Assembly (NCBI RefSeq): GCF_036884655.1
Contig: NC_088327.1
Coordinates: 9,271,001 to 9,335,000, forward strand
DNA from: Musa acuminata AAA Group
Taxonomy: Eukaryota > Streptophyta > Magnoliopsida > Zingiberales > Musaceae
DNA: 64,000 nucleotides
Direction: 5' to 3'
In this document: in pieces, positions 36,110 through 49,300 of the stretch
Numbering within the stretch: position 1 is the stretch's first letter
Layout of the letters: each line of letters starts with the position of its first letter
Notes under the pieces: generated by a model
Told to the model about the DNA's origin: nothing
Database searches by the model: none
What the model saw: the letters and a program-made list of their open reading frames with translations, nothing else
Translations under genes and position numbers: made by a program

Positions 36110-37579
36110 GCATCTGATGCATTGCCATCGGCAAAATCTTGCATTCTGTTGTTCCCAATTCTGGTCAGATCCTCTCGAACAACACTTCCTTCTGCTCTAC
36201 TACTATTCATCGTGTGCATATCTCCTGCTTAGAGGGGGATCAATTCAGATTCACGTGGAATAAATGGACTCGCAAGGCCTACATTACCAGTGGCTCCGGC
36301 TGCTTAAGCGTTCTTCACTAACCAGCGATTCTTTGATGATTCCAACCAAATGCAGGTGATGCATACTTCCATTTTTCTCCATTGAAATGCTCACCTAATA
36401 ACTTAAAGCCATTAAATTGCAAGAGGAGGTCGCTGGACTCCAATGGAAACTTGGCGAGCCCACATTTGGTAGATTGTCCACAAGATTACGCTCATCCGTA
36501 CTGCCGCAGTAATGTCAGCGCCATGTCCGGTGACATCAATGAATGAGCTGCCACCGTAAACATGCAGAAGCTATACTGCTTTCATCACGACTCGGTAATC
36601 AGCCCCGACGCACGAATATCGTCGCATGAGTTCTGTAAAATCGAGCCGGTAATTGGGCCACATTTTTGGCCCAATTGAGCGCACTATACCCCAAAAAAAA
36701 GATGGTCTTCCAGAGGAGGAAAGTCAACTCTTACGAAGGTGCAGTGTTCTACGCATTAAGTTTCAGATGCATGGTCAAACTGCACATTAGAGATTCCTGC
36801 TCGCTTGTCTTGGTCGAGCCATCGAACAGGACAGCAAGCATTTCCATTGGTCGCCGTCTTGGGATCCACGAGACCCAACCGATGGGAAGTCGTAGTTCGC
36901 TGATCTGTGGCTCGTTCTACGCGTTGGATATCAAATTAATATATTATATGCCGTACTACTACTACTAATTATTATTATTATTACTCATTAGCTCTATATT
37001 TGATTAATCGAACATGACAAAGCATATCCACTTAGATCAAAAGTATTTGGACAAGACAGAGTAAGAGAGAGAGAGAGAGAGAGAAGAAGAAGTAGATGAC
37101 AAGGCGATGCATGTGAGATTGAAGTTGACCGTTCTCTGTCTTGTTTGTTTGACTCTAACTAGCGTGATCCATAAACATGGTGGAAGATTTGGATGTCTTT
37201 GTACAAAGAAACATAGCTTTATATATAATCAAGGGTTGTTTTATATGATCATGCGTTTTTGGTGGGACTTGACCTGACATGCTTTTCCCAAAATAATAAT
37301 TATTATTATTATTGTATTTGAATTCTAAAACTAAAAAAAATTGAATCATGAGTTGGAACTCTGAATTCGAAACTTTAGACATCATTATTTAAAAATGACA
37401 TATATAACACTTAGATATGGATTTGAACTTCGAAACCTATCATTTTAAGCGATTGGAATGTCTCAACAAAAATAAATTATAAACTTTTACTTGGTAGAAT
37501 TATGTGTCAGCATCTTCTGATTCCATTTAGTCATTGATCTTTTTGTTTGGCTACATTATGTTATGTAATTATTTTTCCG

Positions 37580-37581
<2 letters not shown>

Positions 37582-37641
<60 letters not shown>
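37582..37641. repeat. (TA)n microsatellite
   Basis: Uninterrupted TA tract of about 30 units. Confidence 0.9.
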
Positions 37642-37643
<2 letters not shown>

Positions 37644-38601
37644 GAAGCTTGCTCGCTTTGTTCTCTTACGTTTGATAACCGTAAGAAACATTTGGCATGA
37701 CGGTCGCTTGGACAACATGAGAAACGAGAGAGAAAAAAGTGTAAGAAACACACATGACACATTTTGCACAATGATTACTTGGATAGCATGAGAAACTGAG
37801 GGAGAAAAAAAAGGTGTGAAGTTCGAGATCATGTCAAGGCAATGTACTTTCGTGGATTCTCCGTATAAAATTTGTGTCTTTATTGAAAGGTGATGATGAT
37901 ATAATTGCGTAATACACTTCACTCGCTTGGCTTTTATGATTTTTATAATTCACACTCTTGTGTTTTATTTTACTCAAAATAATTAACAAGATTTGTGTTT
38001 TTGTGGTTTGGATGAGTCTTCGTATCATTTTCTAACATCATAAGAATTTTAGAGTTTGGTATCTATCAAATCGAGTTATTATTTCAAAGATATGTTTGAT
38101 TCATGTGAAAATTTTGAACCGATTCGAAAAATTAATAATACCTTTCGATCGGCTCAAAACTCTCAAAAAAATAGATTTTTTAATTAAATATATTTGTTTA
38201 TTCCTATTATTATTATTATCTTAATTTATTTTTATTTTATTCTTCGTAAGAATATATTTGTGTAATGTTAATTGAAAAAAAAAGTTTCAGATATTAGAAT
38301 ATGATACCGTAAAAGCATGACTTCCAATTTGTCAAAATAAAATATTCGAACTATATTAAATGAAAAAAAAAAACCTCACATTATGCTTTATAGTGGAGAA
38401 CTACAAAATCAATGCCCCAAAAGGAAAATAAATTAAGTGAAACATATTTGATAGGTTACGCTATTTCATAATCTTGAAGACGAAATGGAAAACCCTTTGA
38501 TGAGGCCCATAAAATTGGAGTTTATTGATCTAATTCTTATAGCCTACACTATTCTTGTGTTGCTTGATGTTAGACGTGCACAAAGCTTGTCCTTCCAATG
38601 T

Positions 38602-38621
38602 GGGGGGGGGGGGGGGGGGGG
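38602..38621 (+). repeat. 20-base G homopolymer
   Basis: Twenty consecutive G between CAATGT and AAGAAGAAG. Rare in plant DNA and prone to sequencing length error. Confidence 0.9.
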
Positions 38622-39070
38622 AAGAAGAAGAAAATGAAAGTGAGGTTTAAAGTTAGATCGACAACGACAAGCAATTGCCGAGGTAGATGAAAGAACTTTT
38701 GCTCATGTTACACATGTGCCGTCTGCGTCCCACATCCCTCAATCGTTTATTTTATTTTATTGGACCACAGCAAATTAATTATTATATTTGTTTGAGTTTT
38801 TAGATTAATATATATATAACAAGAATCGATATTAATTTACTATGATTATTTATAATAATAATTTTTGAATAGTTATTTATCGATCGTTCGCTCATGGATT
38901 TACCTCTTTAGAGGGAGGGAACCATATAATGTACTTCGACTCTTATACGACGTTCGGTTTCTCTATTCGGAATAGATATATAATATTAATATTATTTGAA
39001 ATATGATAATTAATAAAATTAGGAGTTTAACAAAAAATATTCTTAATGAATAAAAAGGTAGAGATATAAA

Positions 39071-39108
<38 letters not shown>
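39071..39108. repeat. (TG)n(AG)n compound microsatellite
   Basis: TG repeats to about 39088 followed by AG repeats, at the left border of the decayed LINE. Confidence 0.9.
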
Positions 39109-39109
39109 T

Positions 39110-40830
39110 TGATACTAGTATGAAAAAGTTAAAAAATATTTTTTACTAAAAAAATCATGTTTTAAAATTGGTAAAAATAAGAAAAAACTTAAAAATGTAA
39201 ATAATCTAAAAAAAGAGGTTAAAAATGGTTAATATAATAAGATGTAGAACTTATGATATTTTTTAAATAAATTATGCACTAAAGATGATGAAATAATATG
39301 TATCAATTTGCTAAAGCTGATAAATAAAAATCGAAGGATTTAGATAATATGAGATATATTAAAAACGAAGATAAAAAATAGTTGTTAATGATAAAGAGAT
39401 TAAGAGAATATTAAAAAAATATTTTTTTTATAAATTATTTAATAAATATTCCACATAGAATTTGGATTTAATGATAAATAATAATAGTATATTTAATGAT
39501 CATATATTTATGTATAAAAATAGAATTAATGAAATAAAAGACGTATTAAAGAAGATGAAAAGGTCTGGACCTCATGGTATCTCTATCACCGTTTGAAAAA
39601 GTTTAAGGAATAAGGGAGTAATATAGTTAACTAACTTCTTTAATAAAACCATATATTCAAAAGGATATTTATGAATGGAGAAAGAGTTTTTTAGTGTCAA
39701 TTTATAAAAATAAGAATGTTGTATAAATTTATTCAAATTATAGAAGAATTAAAATATGAATTATTCTATGAAACTTTGAAAATGAGTTATTGAAAGTAGG
39801 ATAAAATTTGAAACAAATATATCTGAAAATTAATTTAGTTTTATGCTTAGAATATTTTATTTATTTAAATAATTAATAAAAAGTATAGGGAGAAAATAAA
39901 GATTTACATATAATTTTTATTTTTTTAGAGAAAGTCAATGATAGGATTGCTAGATATTTATTGTGGTATATTTTAAAATAGATGTATTCATTAATTATAT
40001 TGATATTATTAACGATATGTATAATAATGTAACTACTAGTGATATAACTATTGGGAGTGTGTTAATGGAGTTTCCTTATTGGGATAGGATTGCACCGAGG
40101 ATCTGTATTAAGTATCTGTATTTTCATTTTGGATGAATTTACTAGATACTTGTATGATATATCTTCTTAAGTTGATGAGAGTTTACGTGGAATAGATTAT
40201 AAACTTTTGCTATAGAGGCTAAATCTTAAAAATCAAATATTTTTATATTAAGTAAGATTAAAATCAAATATATAAATTTTAATATTAATTATTATAAAAA
40301 ATATAGAAGAGAATATAGTTAAATTGGATTAATAGAAATCGTAAAAAGTTAAGTATATTATTCAATAAGATGAAAAGGTATAACGTTTATGAAGTAAAAA
40401 TAAAATGGTTAAAATGATAACGAGTAGAACTCTTACGTGAACATGGGATATATTTGAAATTAAAAATTAATTTTATAAGATAACTATGAGATGAATAGTG
40501 TTTTATAGATTTGTGTTGGATAATTAAGAAAAAATATATATAAAAATTATGTTGCAAAATAAGAATATTAAGATAGATGTACAGAGTATAAAAAAAAGAT
40601 TTTTTTAATATTGAGAAGGATTTCGATAGTTAGAAAAGGTGAAATAATAATATTAATAGTATTACCATAGATAGAAAAATATTTAAATTTTTTAATAGAA
40701 ATTATAAATAAAAAGTTAAATACTATGAACTTAATTAAATATATAATTATTTACATATCATTAATCTTAATGACGATAAAAGATAAATATAGTGGACCCC
40801 AAATAATTATGATTTACTGTCTTATTATTA
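39110..40830 (+). mobile_element. heavily decayed LINE (non-LTR retrotransposon)
   Basis: Translated with frame changes, the + strand keeps the order of plant non-LTR elements: a linker with KDLDNMRYIKNED followed by a decayed ND-KEIK-R-W-type block (39,330-39,410); LKKMKRSGPHGISI (39,545-39,590), matching the KMK.GKA.GPD.IP.EVWK reverse-transcriptase motif; an IYKNKN-like block (about 39,700); a RGSVLSICIFILDEF region (about 40,095-40,140); and a C-terminal WTPN remnant near 40,800. Stops and frame breaks occur throughout. The sequence is extremely AT-rich, consistent with long C-to-T decay of methylated DNA. No intact frame, endonuclease domain or target-site duplication was identified. Confidence 0.7.
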
Positions 40831-41682
40831 TTATTTTATTGCATATTTTATATAATTTATAATTTCATTCCTATTTTAACAATGACAACCAAAATATATT
40901 ATAAGATAAGACTAAACCCAACAATTAAATCAGTGATAAAAGAAAATAATTCTCTTTCTAACACTTCAAACAGATTGATGATTATGAACGATTAATTTTT
41001 CCTCTCATTACTTTTATTTTTTTCTTTTATATGCAAATCCCGACTTTATATCCCACATCTAAGATAGGCGAATCTGCAAGGTGAATTTAAATCCTGCAAC
41101 ATTATGATATTTATGATGGGACCAATGTTCTCAAACATGTCTCGATTAGTGCATCACGTGTTTCTATTCTTTATCCTATCCACCCTCCGTGAGAGGAAGT
41201 CGGCATTGGGATGGCAACGGATCACATTACCACCACTAGTACTGTCACCATCACATCATCAATTCTATCCCAATGATTCAATTCATTTTTCAACCCTCTT
41301 TGGTCATATTTTAAATACTTTTAGATAGAAATATATATAAATAAAATTAAAAATAATTATAGAGAGAAGATTAAGCATTTAAAATCAGCTACGAAGGCTT
41401 CTTAATTAATTTTGTATAAACTAAATAGGAAAATAGAGTCTCGAATCAGATCCAATTGCCAATTCAGGTGAAATTTACCAGCACTTTTACCCATCACCAC
41501 CATTATCGGATCAAATTAATAATTGAAAGTGTGGTGGCTAATTAAGACAATTTCTCCTTCATTAATAAATTGGAATAGACAACCGTTGATGATTGCCACC
41601 ATAACAACACACATCAACCCCATCCGAGTCAATTTTGTTGTGCTTATATTTCATTTCTATTATACATCTAATCATATTATAT

Positions 41683-41730
<48 letters not shown>

Positions 41731-41790
41731 TTATATATGAATATAAATATAAATATAAATATAATATGCTTGTGTATATAACCTACCCAC
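40831..41790. other. intergenic, upstream of the SPX-MFS gene
   Basis: AT-rich spacer with a TA tract (41689-41725). No coding region is supported. Confidence 0.55.
41689..41725. repeat. (TA)n microsatellite
   Basis: TA tract about 70-100 bp before the probable leader exon of the SPX-MFS gene. Confidence 0.9.
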
Positions 41791-42114
41791 CGCCTTTGTA
41801 GACCAGAAAGAGCTCGCCTCCTCATCATCTTCCGCTGCGTCGCGCCTTCTGGAGGAGAAGATCCGACGAATCCAGTACTCGGAGCCTCGGTTCGCGCTTT
41901 CGGTTGGGGCAATCTGTGGGTCGTCCTCTTTTCTCAGTAGCTTGCCTCGTAATCTTGGTTCTCGTGCTGCCTTTTCTTTTCTTGTTTTGTATGTGGCACG
42001 TATTTGGAATCGGCGTGCTGTTGTTGGCGTTTTTGTTTCGTCGTTCGCTGTGGCCGGAAAGAGGGGTTTCGTTTTGTTGCCTTTTTTTATTTGGGCTTTC
42101 TTTCGAGTTTTCGA

Positions 42115-42122
42115 GAATATCC
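42115..42122. promoter_or_regulatory. P1BS-like site (PHR1 binding)
   Basis: GAATATCC fits GNATATNC, the site bound by PHR phosphate-starvation regulators. It lies in the probable leader intron of a phosphate transporter gene. A six-base-defined motif is expected by chance about once per 4 kb, so the support is weak. Confidence 0.25.
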
Positions 42123-43049
42123 TCCTCGGGTCACGGAGTCATTCGAGTCGAATCAGAGTAGGCGTCTTCTGATCTGCGAGTGCGTAGGGAAGAGCCTTGT
42201 TGTTTTACTATCGTTCTGTGTGCGCTGTTGGTCTCTGTAGGTTAGAGGACTCTTGATGTGGTTTTGTTCCGAGGTAAGATGGTTGCACCGCTAACCGTTT
42301 TAGAAATGGCATCAAGATTTGATTTAGATCGGACATTATGGCGTCTTGTCGTACGGATATTTGATTGTTACCGGTGGGAGAAGTGCTTGGACTCATTGTT
42401 GGGAGGTAAAAAGGAGTGATGAGGAATTGATTGGTTTTCCCTGGTGGGAGAAGGGATTTGATGATGCACACTCTTAAGGATTTCGTATCTCATGCTGATG
42501 AGTAAAAAGAGAACGTATAGTTTTTGAGGCAGAGACGTCGTGGGGAGTAGAAGGCTCCCCTGAGGATCAAGAAGCCCAGCTATTGAGTTTGAAGGCCGAC
42601 GCTAGTGGTTCTGCTTTTTTGTATTTGACTTGTTTGACGGCGAAATCTTCTATTGCTTAGAAAGAAAAGTGGGACAAACCCAAAATGGTTGTTTTTTATA
42701 GAAAGGCATGTGATGACCTCTGTTGACTGTGAATTTGTTGGCTAAAAGATACTGAGTGTGAGGCTTGTAGAAGACTATTGGTAGTGGAGTGTGAAACTGT
42801 ATACTCGTTTCTGGAAGGAAAACCTTCCACATCTGCAACTTATTCTGCTATCAGGGGAGGGGATGGGGGTTCCTTTTAGAGAAACTAAAGTGAGATGAAA
42901 AGGGGCACCATCCCACAATAGTTTGTGAAGTGTTTGTTAGAGAATCACATACTACAATTTTTTTGGCTTTTCTTTCCCCTTCCCGTCCCTCTTTCCAGCC
43001 AGGTTATGATAGCATACTGCAGCATGGTATTCTTTCAATGTGCTTCAGC

Positions 43050-43050
<1 letters not shown>

Positions 43051-43104
<54 letters not shown>
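43051..43104. repeat. (AG)n microsatellite
   Basis: 27 AG units about 245 bp before the acceptor of the first coding exon of the SPX-MFS gene. Confidence 0.9.
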
Positions 43105-43107
<3 letters not shown>

Positions 43108-43373
43108 AATTTTGACTAAATCTGTATTCTGAACATAAAATAATAGTTTGCTGTCATTATTACGATTGTGTCTTTTTCCACCAAGATGGGCTTTGCTACC
43201 TAAAGTTTAAATAGAAGGAATTTTGTCATACATTAATAGTGTAATCTAATGGCCTGTGAACTTATGCTTTATTTAGTTAACTTTTTGTGGTCAAAATAGT
43301 TCATTTTTGACCAATTCCTTTTTATCTTGTATAACAGACTCTTGCAGGGTGATTTCATTTGCTCTCTGTCAAA

Positions 43374-46300
43374 ATGGTTAATTTTGGGAAGAAATTGACA
43401 GCTAATCGAGTTCAAGAATGGGAACGGTATGCTTTCTTTTTTAAAGATTTTATCTTTAGGTGCAGTGTTTCTTTCAGGAGTAATACTGATACATTGTTTG
43501 AATATGGATGATATCCTGTCAAAACGAAAAACAGAAAGAGAGAAATAAGCAAATTAAGGCCGATATTATTATTTTCTCTTCTTAGGTTCATGCTTGCTTT
43601 TGTTTACTTCCACTATTCTTATATTTAGGACACCAAGTAAGGAGCATATGTCTGTCATGTCAAATGTTTTTTCGCTCTAGGTTTTTTTTTACTTTTTGAC
43701 TGTGGCCTCTCATGACCTCAACATTTGTTCTGTACTTGTGACAGCAAACTATCAGTTTAGGTCTATTGGACTCGAGGGTTGCTAGTTTGTTAGATGTCAT
43801 TTGAATGTAAACAGTTGGTGGTATGCATCACTTAAATTTGCACGTATAACAAAATAATTATTCCATGAGAAGTGCAGAACATAAGTACACAAATACAATG
43901 AATTGGACCTTATGGCTTATTCTATTTTGTTATCCTTGATTGTGGCCTTAAAAATGGTGGAGAGCCCCAAACCCTTTCATCTGTTGTCATAATTTTAGTA
44001 TGGTGTGTCGTATTCTTTAGCCCATGTCATTGATTATGCTCACTGTGATCATGAAATTTTGCATGTATGATCTCCATTTAATGGTTTCTTGAGTTTAAAC
44101 CCTTTTGGTCTTTGTTTAGCTTGAAAGCTACCATGATTCTTTTATATCCATAGTTCATGAAAACTCCTTCTTGGTCCTGGAAATTTGCACGTTGGCTTTG
44201 GATTCACTTGAATGCTTTCTCCTTCGTTGTAAAAAGCCGGAACTGAGTTTTTGCTTGGGGTCTTGATCCGCTTTAGTTTACATGTTTCTCAATAAAGTTA
44301 TGGATGATCACATGATTCGTCTTACCAGTTCATACTGGTATACCGACCAGCCATCGGCATGGCACGTACAGACATACCGATATATTGTATGACGGGACAT
44401 ACCAACAAATTGATATGTACCACCATACCAGTCCCCTATCGGACTGATGCGTACCACCCATACTGGATGGTACATCATCAAAATATTTGTCTTTCCAACT
44501 GATACATGCTATTTTTGCAATTTCTGTTATAATTGTATTTTTCATGTTTGATTATGAGATAACTCTCTAGTTTAGTATCTTCTAGATGATTTGAGTCAGT
44601 GTCACTTAGGTCAACTAGGAGGTAATTGGAGAAAAAATAATCTAATTGATATTGTAGAACTTGTGTATGTTTTTATGTCAGTTCTCATTTTTTTCACTTG
44701 TAACTTCCTTTCTCTACCTCACAAACTAGGGATGCATCTTACATATTGCTAAGGTTGTAAAGTAAATTCCTTACTTGTGGTAGCCTGGTTGGAAGCAAAA
44801 TAGTACCATACCAATAGAGAAAATTGATGCTATCAATTAAAAATAGCTCTTGGCTATTCCATGATTCATTGGGTTGTAGGGCTGAACATATGCAGACAAG
44901 GGATAACAAAATAGCAGACTACTAAACATTTTGTGTATCACATACTAAATACCTGCACTAGTACCAGTGTTATGAAAATGATAGCGCTAATATTATCTGG
45001 CATCTTGGAACTTCTTCATGGTGCATTCTTATTCTGAGAGTTCTTTACATGATTTCACTTCAGTGGGAGATTTCATGTTTCATGTTTCACTTCTCTGGGC
45101 ATCTAACTTTTATTGGTTGGTTTTTATTATCAGGAAAAGCACTTGAATTTTTCTTGCAGGATTGGACCTGTCGCATGGTATGAATGAGCAAAGAATCATG
45201 CTGAATTCGATGTCACATATTTGTGGTCCTAATTATTTTTACTTAATAACTTAAGTTTAGTGGAATCTTTCTTGTTCATGCTTTTGTAGTCTTATTTGAG
45301 CAACTTGTGATATCATTGTTTCCTTATGCTATGTTTTGTTTTCTATGCTTGTAAGTTCACATTAACCACTTGCCATTTTATACATATAAGTTTTATATGA
45401 ACCATTTATTCCTATTGTTTCTAGATATTATATCAACTACAAGTTGATGAAGAAGAAGGTTAAGCAATTTGCTGAACAAATCCAAGAAGGAGGACAAGAT
45501 CGTCGCCGTGTTCTAAAAGAATTTTCAAGAATGCTAGATGACCAAGTATGTATAGATTCTATCAGACTGTCTTATTTTGTTTAAAATTACTTTACATCTG
45601 TATCTTGTGCTTGGTGCATCTTTTATCTGGAATCTCCAATTTAAGCTACATTTTGGTTTGGACGTTAAAGTTCCACAACTCTTGTTCATCAGACATTGTT
45701 TGTTTGCCTGGAGGTCACCTTTATCCTGGTTCCAGTTAGTTAAATGAGTTATGGAATTCAAATCGAGAATGCTTTAGTTAAAATCAGACATTTGTTTTCG
45801 TCAGAAGTTAGTTTTTTTTTTAAAGATGTCAACGATGGTTGTTCAGAGAATTTGTTAGGCTGCCTATTTAAGGTTCTTATCATTTGTGTTGTATTAGGTC
45901 AAGTTCAAGTATTTTATGTTGGATTAATCTGGCAAAACCAAGTCACTGCACCGAGACCTCTTTAATGCTTTGCTTGAGTTTCCAGGACTGAACTTTAGTT
46001 GTTACCAACATTCAAGAAGTAATAATAACAATAGGAGTTTGACACTTTTGGACAAACACAACTCATGGGCTGTCACTTCAGTTAAAATGCATAACCAGTG
46101 AAAGTAATCATACCTTGCACTACACACATTGTCGAGGCCATTTAGCAAGACCTGGGTGTTGCATTCCTCTGTTAATTGGAAGCGTGATTTCTCGTGATAT
46201 TTATGTCTGTTTACATGTTATATGGCCACAAGTGACTGCTTCTCTGAGTACACACAAGAATAGGTTTGTGCTGTATCTGTTCAACTATGTTTATAGTTCT

Positions 46301-49300
46301 CGAAGATATTCACAATATAATTTCCACGCCCCTTTAGTCATCAATGTTTTGAAGTTCTGATCAATTTAGATACTGAAGGGGGAACTATTCTGTTGCAAAC
46401 ATATGATGAAAGTGTAGAACCTAACTAGTTGTTCATGCTCCCCTAATGAAATATGATTGGAGTGTAGAATAAAACTAGTTATTCATGCTTCCCAAACTTT
46501 CTGTTCTTTTGCTAGCTAATGACTTTCAGGAAAGATATTTGGGTTCTCTTCTAAGTGAGTGCTCATCTAATTGACATTCTCTACTTCAATGAACCCTGCA
46601 CTGAAGAGAACTTGCTTGGAAGTTCTGAAAAAAGAAAAGTTGAACTTTTGAACATGGTACAAACCTGACACATGTTGGCACATGCTTGGCTCAACACAAA
46701 ACACCATGTTGCCACTGTAATTGTACGATACATTTTGGTTGACACAATGGCATGGATTGCACTTGAATTTATGTGTGGGTGCATGATAAAACAGGGGTAA
46801 ATCATCAACTAGGCCTTTACTTCTCACATAGATGATATCTAAATGCACCAACGTGAAATGAGTTTACTGAGGTTGATGGTGCTGATGAATACCAGAGAAG
46901 CGATCAGGATTATCGGGTATCGTAATATATAGAATTTGTGGCTCTTGAATAATCTTGTGATGATACCTTATTGTAGCTAAATGACTGGAAAGGGTTAAGG
47001 TTCTACAAACACACAAGTTCCATAGTGGAACTGTTAGGAGAATTACCTTTTGCTAATAATATGGTTCTTTCATGCTTTAGAAGTCTCATTTGTTCTGTCA
47101 ATTATGGTATCTTATGACGCGAGGATTCTGATTTCTTATTTTTATATATGAACGTTGAACCTTAAAAAGCTTTTCTATGTTTCTACGGTCTAACACTAGG
47201 ATCGGAAATTGGAACTTAATGACAGACCGATTGTATATTATAAGAAAATTTTGTTCATAAAGGTTTTATATCAGTCTTATGCTGATAAATGCAATGGGTC
47301 GGCTCGCACTGTGCCAAGATATTGAGCAGTATGCCAACTTGTACTTCCCAATATTACTAGAAAAGGAGAAAAACTCAGTGGTACTAAGCTTCTGGTTCTA
47401 TTGTTGCTGCTTGGTTGGACTGGTAAACATTGGTCAGAATGTAATGGTCCAACCATTATTTTAAATTTTAAACAGTTTTCTTAATATTATCACTTGTTTT
47501 ATTACTATGTAAAGTAACACAATTTTACTAGTTTTCTTCTTTATAATGCAATTATGATTGGGCTTGTACTTGAGTTCTTGAGTTCCAAATTATTACATTA
47601 ACCAAAATGTCTCCTATTGTCATTTATTATTCTCGGATCTAAAAATGCACATTTGGTAGGAACTTCTTGAATGCATTTTTTCTCCTTGTGAACTTGGATT
47701 CTTATTAGGTTTTCTTCACTATTATGTGCAGATTGAAAAGACTGTTCTCTTTTTTCTGGAGCAACAAGGGATCATTGCACATAGGATTCAAGAGTTGGGA
47801 GACCAGCGCACGATACTTCTTGAGCAGCCAGATATATCTAAGTTATCTGAACTACGAGAAGAATACTCAGCAGTTGGACAGGATCTTCTAAAGCTTCTCA
47901 GATTTGTAGATTTAAATGCTACTGGTATTCGTAAAATATTGAAGAAATTTGATAAACGCTTTGGTTACAAGTTTACGGACTACTATTTAAGTACTAGATC
48001 AAATCATCCATATTCTCAGCTGCAGCAAGTCTTCAAGCATGTGGTAATCTATCCACCCTGATCTTAGTACATTGTATTAGTATTCCTCAGGATAACTTAT
48101 CCTTTTTATCCTTGTTATTCTTTCATTTAGTTCATGCAGTATCCATTACTATTAAAAGCTGTCTTACATCAAGTTTGAATAACCAGGGAGTAGCAGCTGT
48201 TGTAGGAGCCTTGTCTCGGAATCTTGCAGATCTTCAAGAACGTCAAGGAAGCTATTTATCCATTTATGATCAGCCTTCAACAGCGTTAACGGTATGATCG
48301 ATGTTCAGTATATCTTCATTAATTTATTTAGATGGATGACCAAGTCATTGTGATAGATAATTGTAGAACAAGAATATTAGGTTTAATAAAAGAGAGAATT
48401 CGGTTTGTTATGCAGTTGGACAAAGATGATATGTTATTCATACACTAAGGTTAACAAACTTGAATTTTGGCTTCTTGGTGTAACTAAAAATGGATAAAAT
48501 TGTAGATAACCATATTGTAGTCCAAATATAAGATAACTTAGGATACAGTAATCACAGAATTTAAGCTATATGAATCAATCAAAATAATATGCAAGAGGTG
48601 AATCTGAGTCGCTGTTTGTTTAGAACTCAGCAAATGACAGACTTATTAAAGAATATAATGAAACAGTTTAAGAAAAGCAAAGACAAGAAGAGTTTAAATA
48701 AAGTGAAGAGATAGACACATTTTGTCTTTGTGAACCATCTCTCAGTTAATAACAACAATAATATGCTTTGATCTCTTTGGTCTCAGCATGTTGAGATGGA
48801 AATTTTAAATATTCTTATTGAAGCAAATATTACAAAAGGAATGTGCTGGCACACACTGATTTGATGACATATGGATTAAACATACCAAGAGTGTCAGCAT
48901 AATAACCAATACAATTGCGCGTGACTGGAAAAGAAATAGCAAAACAGGAAAAATCTGTTACTGGTGCTTGGTTGGACTGGTAAATGCAGGTCAGTAAGTA
49001 AAACATGAATCAGTCACCCAAAGCATTTATTGTCATAGATCAAGAGAGAAAGTTGACGGCTAGTGTAATGAGTTGTTGATGACTAGTGTAATGAGTTGAG
49101 ATGTCATGAATCCAAGGCCTGCTGGTACATACTTGTTCTTCTTTTAGTATATCTATTTTCTGGTTTAATTATTTTTTCCTTTATTTATCTGCTTTTTCCC
49201 TCCTTAAGTTATCCCTTATTAACTTCATATTTATCATTTTATCTAATGAATCTGTTAGTTGCTTTGTGGATATTATTTTTTGAACTTTCGTTTGCTAATT

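Larger units (their letters stand above)
36110..39060. other. intergenic, no gene recognised
   Basis: BAG 3' flank (to about 36,400), then AT-rich sequence with a GA run (37063-37083), a TA tract (37582-37641) and a 20-G homopolymer (38602-38621). Reading frames are short and without recognisable motifs. Confidence 0.6.
41791..43373 (+). other. probable 5' leader exon(s) and leader intron of SPX-MFS
   Basis: Base composition shifts to GC/CT-rich at about 41,800-41,930, then a T/G-rich intron-like stretch runs to a clear acceptor (CTTGCAG, exon start 43348) 26 bp before the SPX-MFS ATG. SPX-MFS genes commonly have a leader intron. The exact leader exon and donor are not determined. Contains an (AG)n microsatellite at 43051-43104 and a P1BS-like octamer at 42115-42122. 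Confidence 0.45.

Noticed and set aside
36666..36968. 100-codon plus-strand frame
   Set aside because: No recognisable motif, ends in a low-complexity Tyr run from an ACT repeat, and has no promoter or splice evidence.
45160..45182. Short exon-like segment GATTGGACCTGTCGCATG with splice-like borders
   Set aside because: Including it would break the conserved junction of the SPX helix (WERYYINYK) formed by direct joining of 43426 to 45425.
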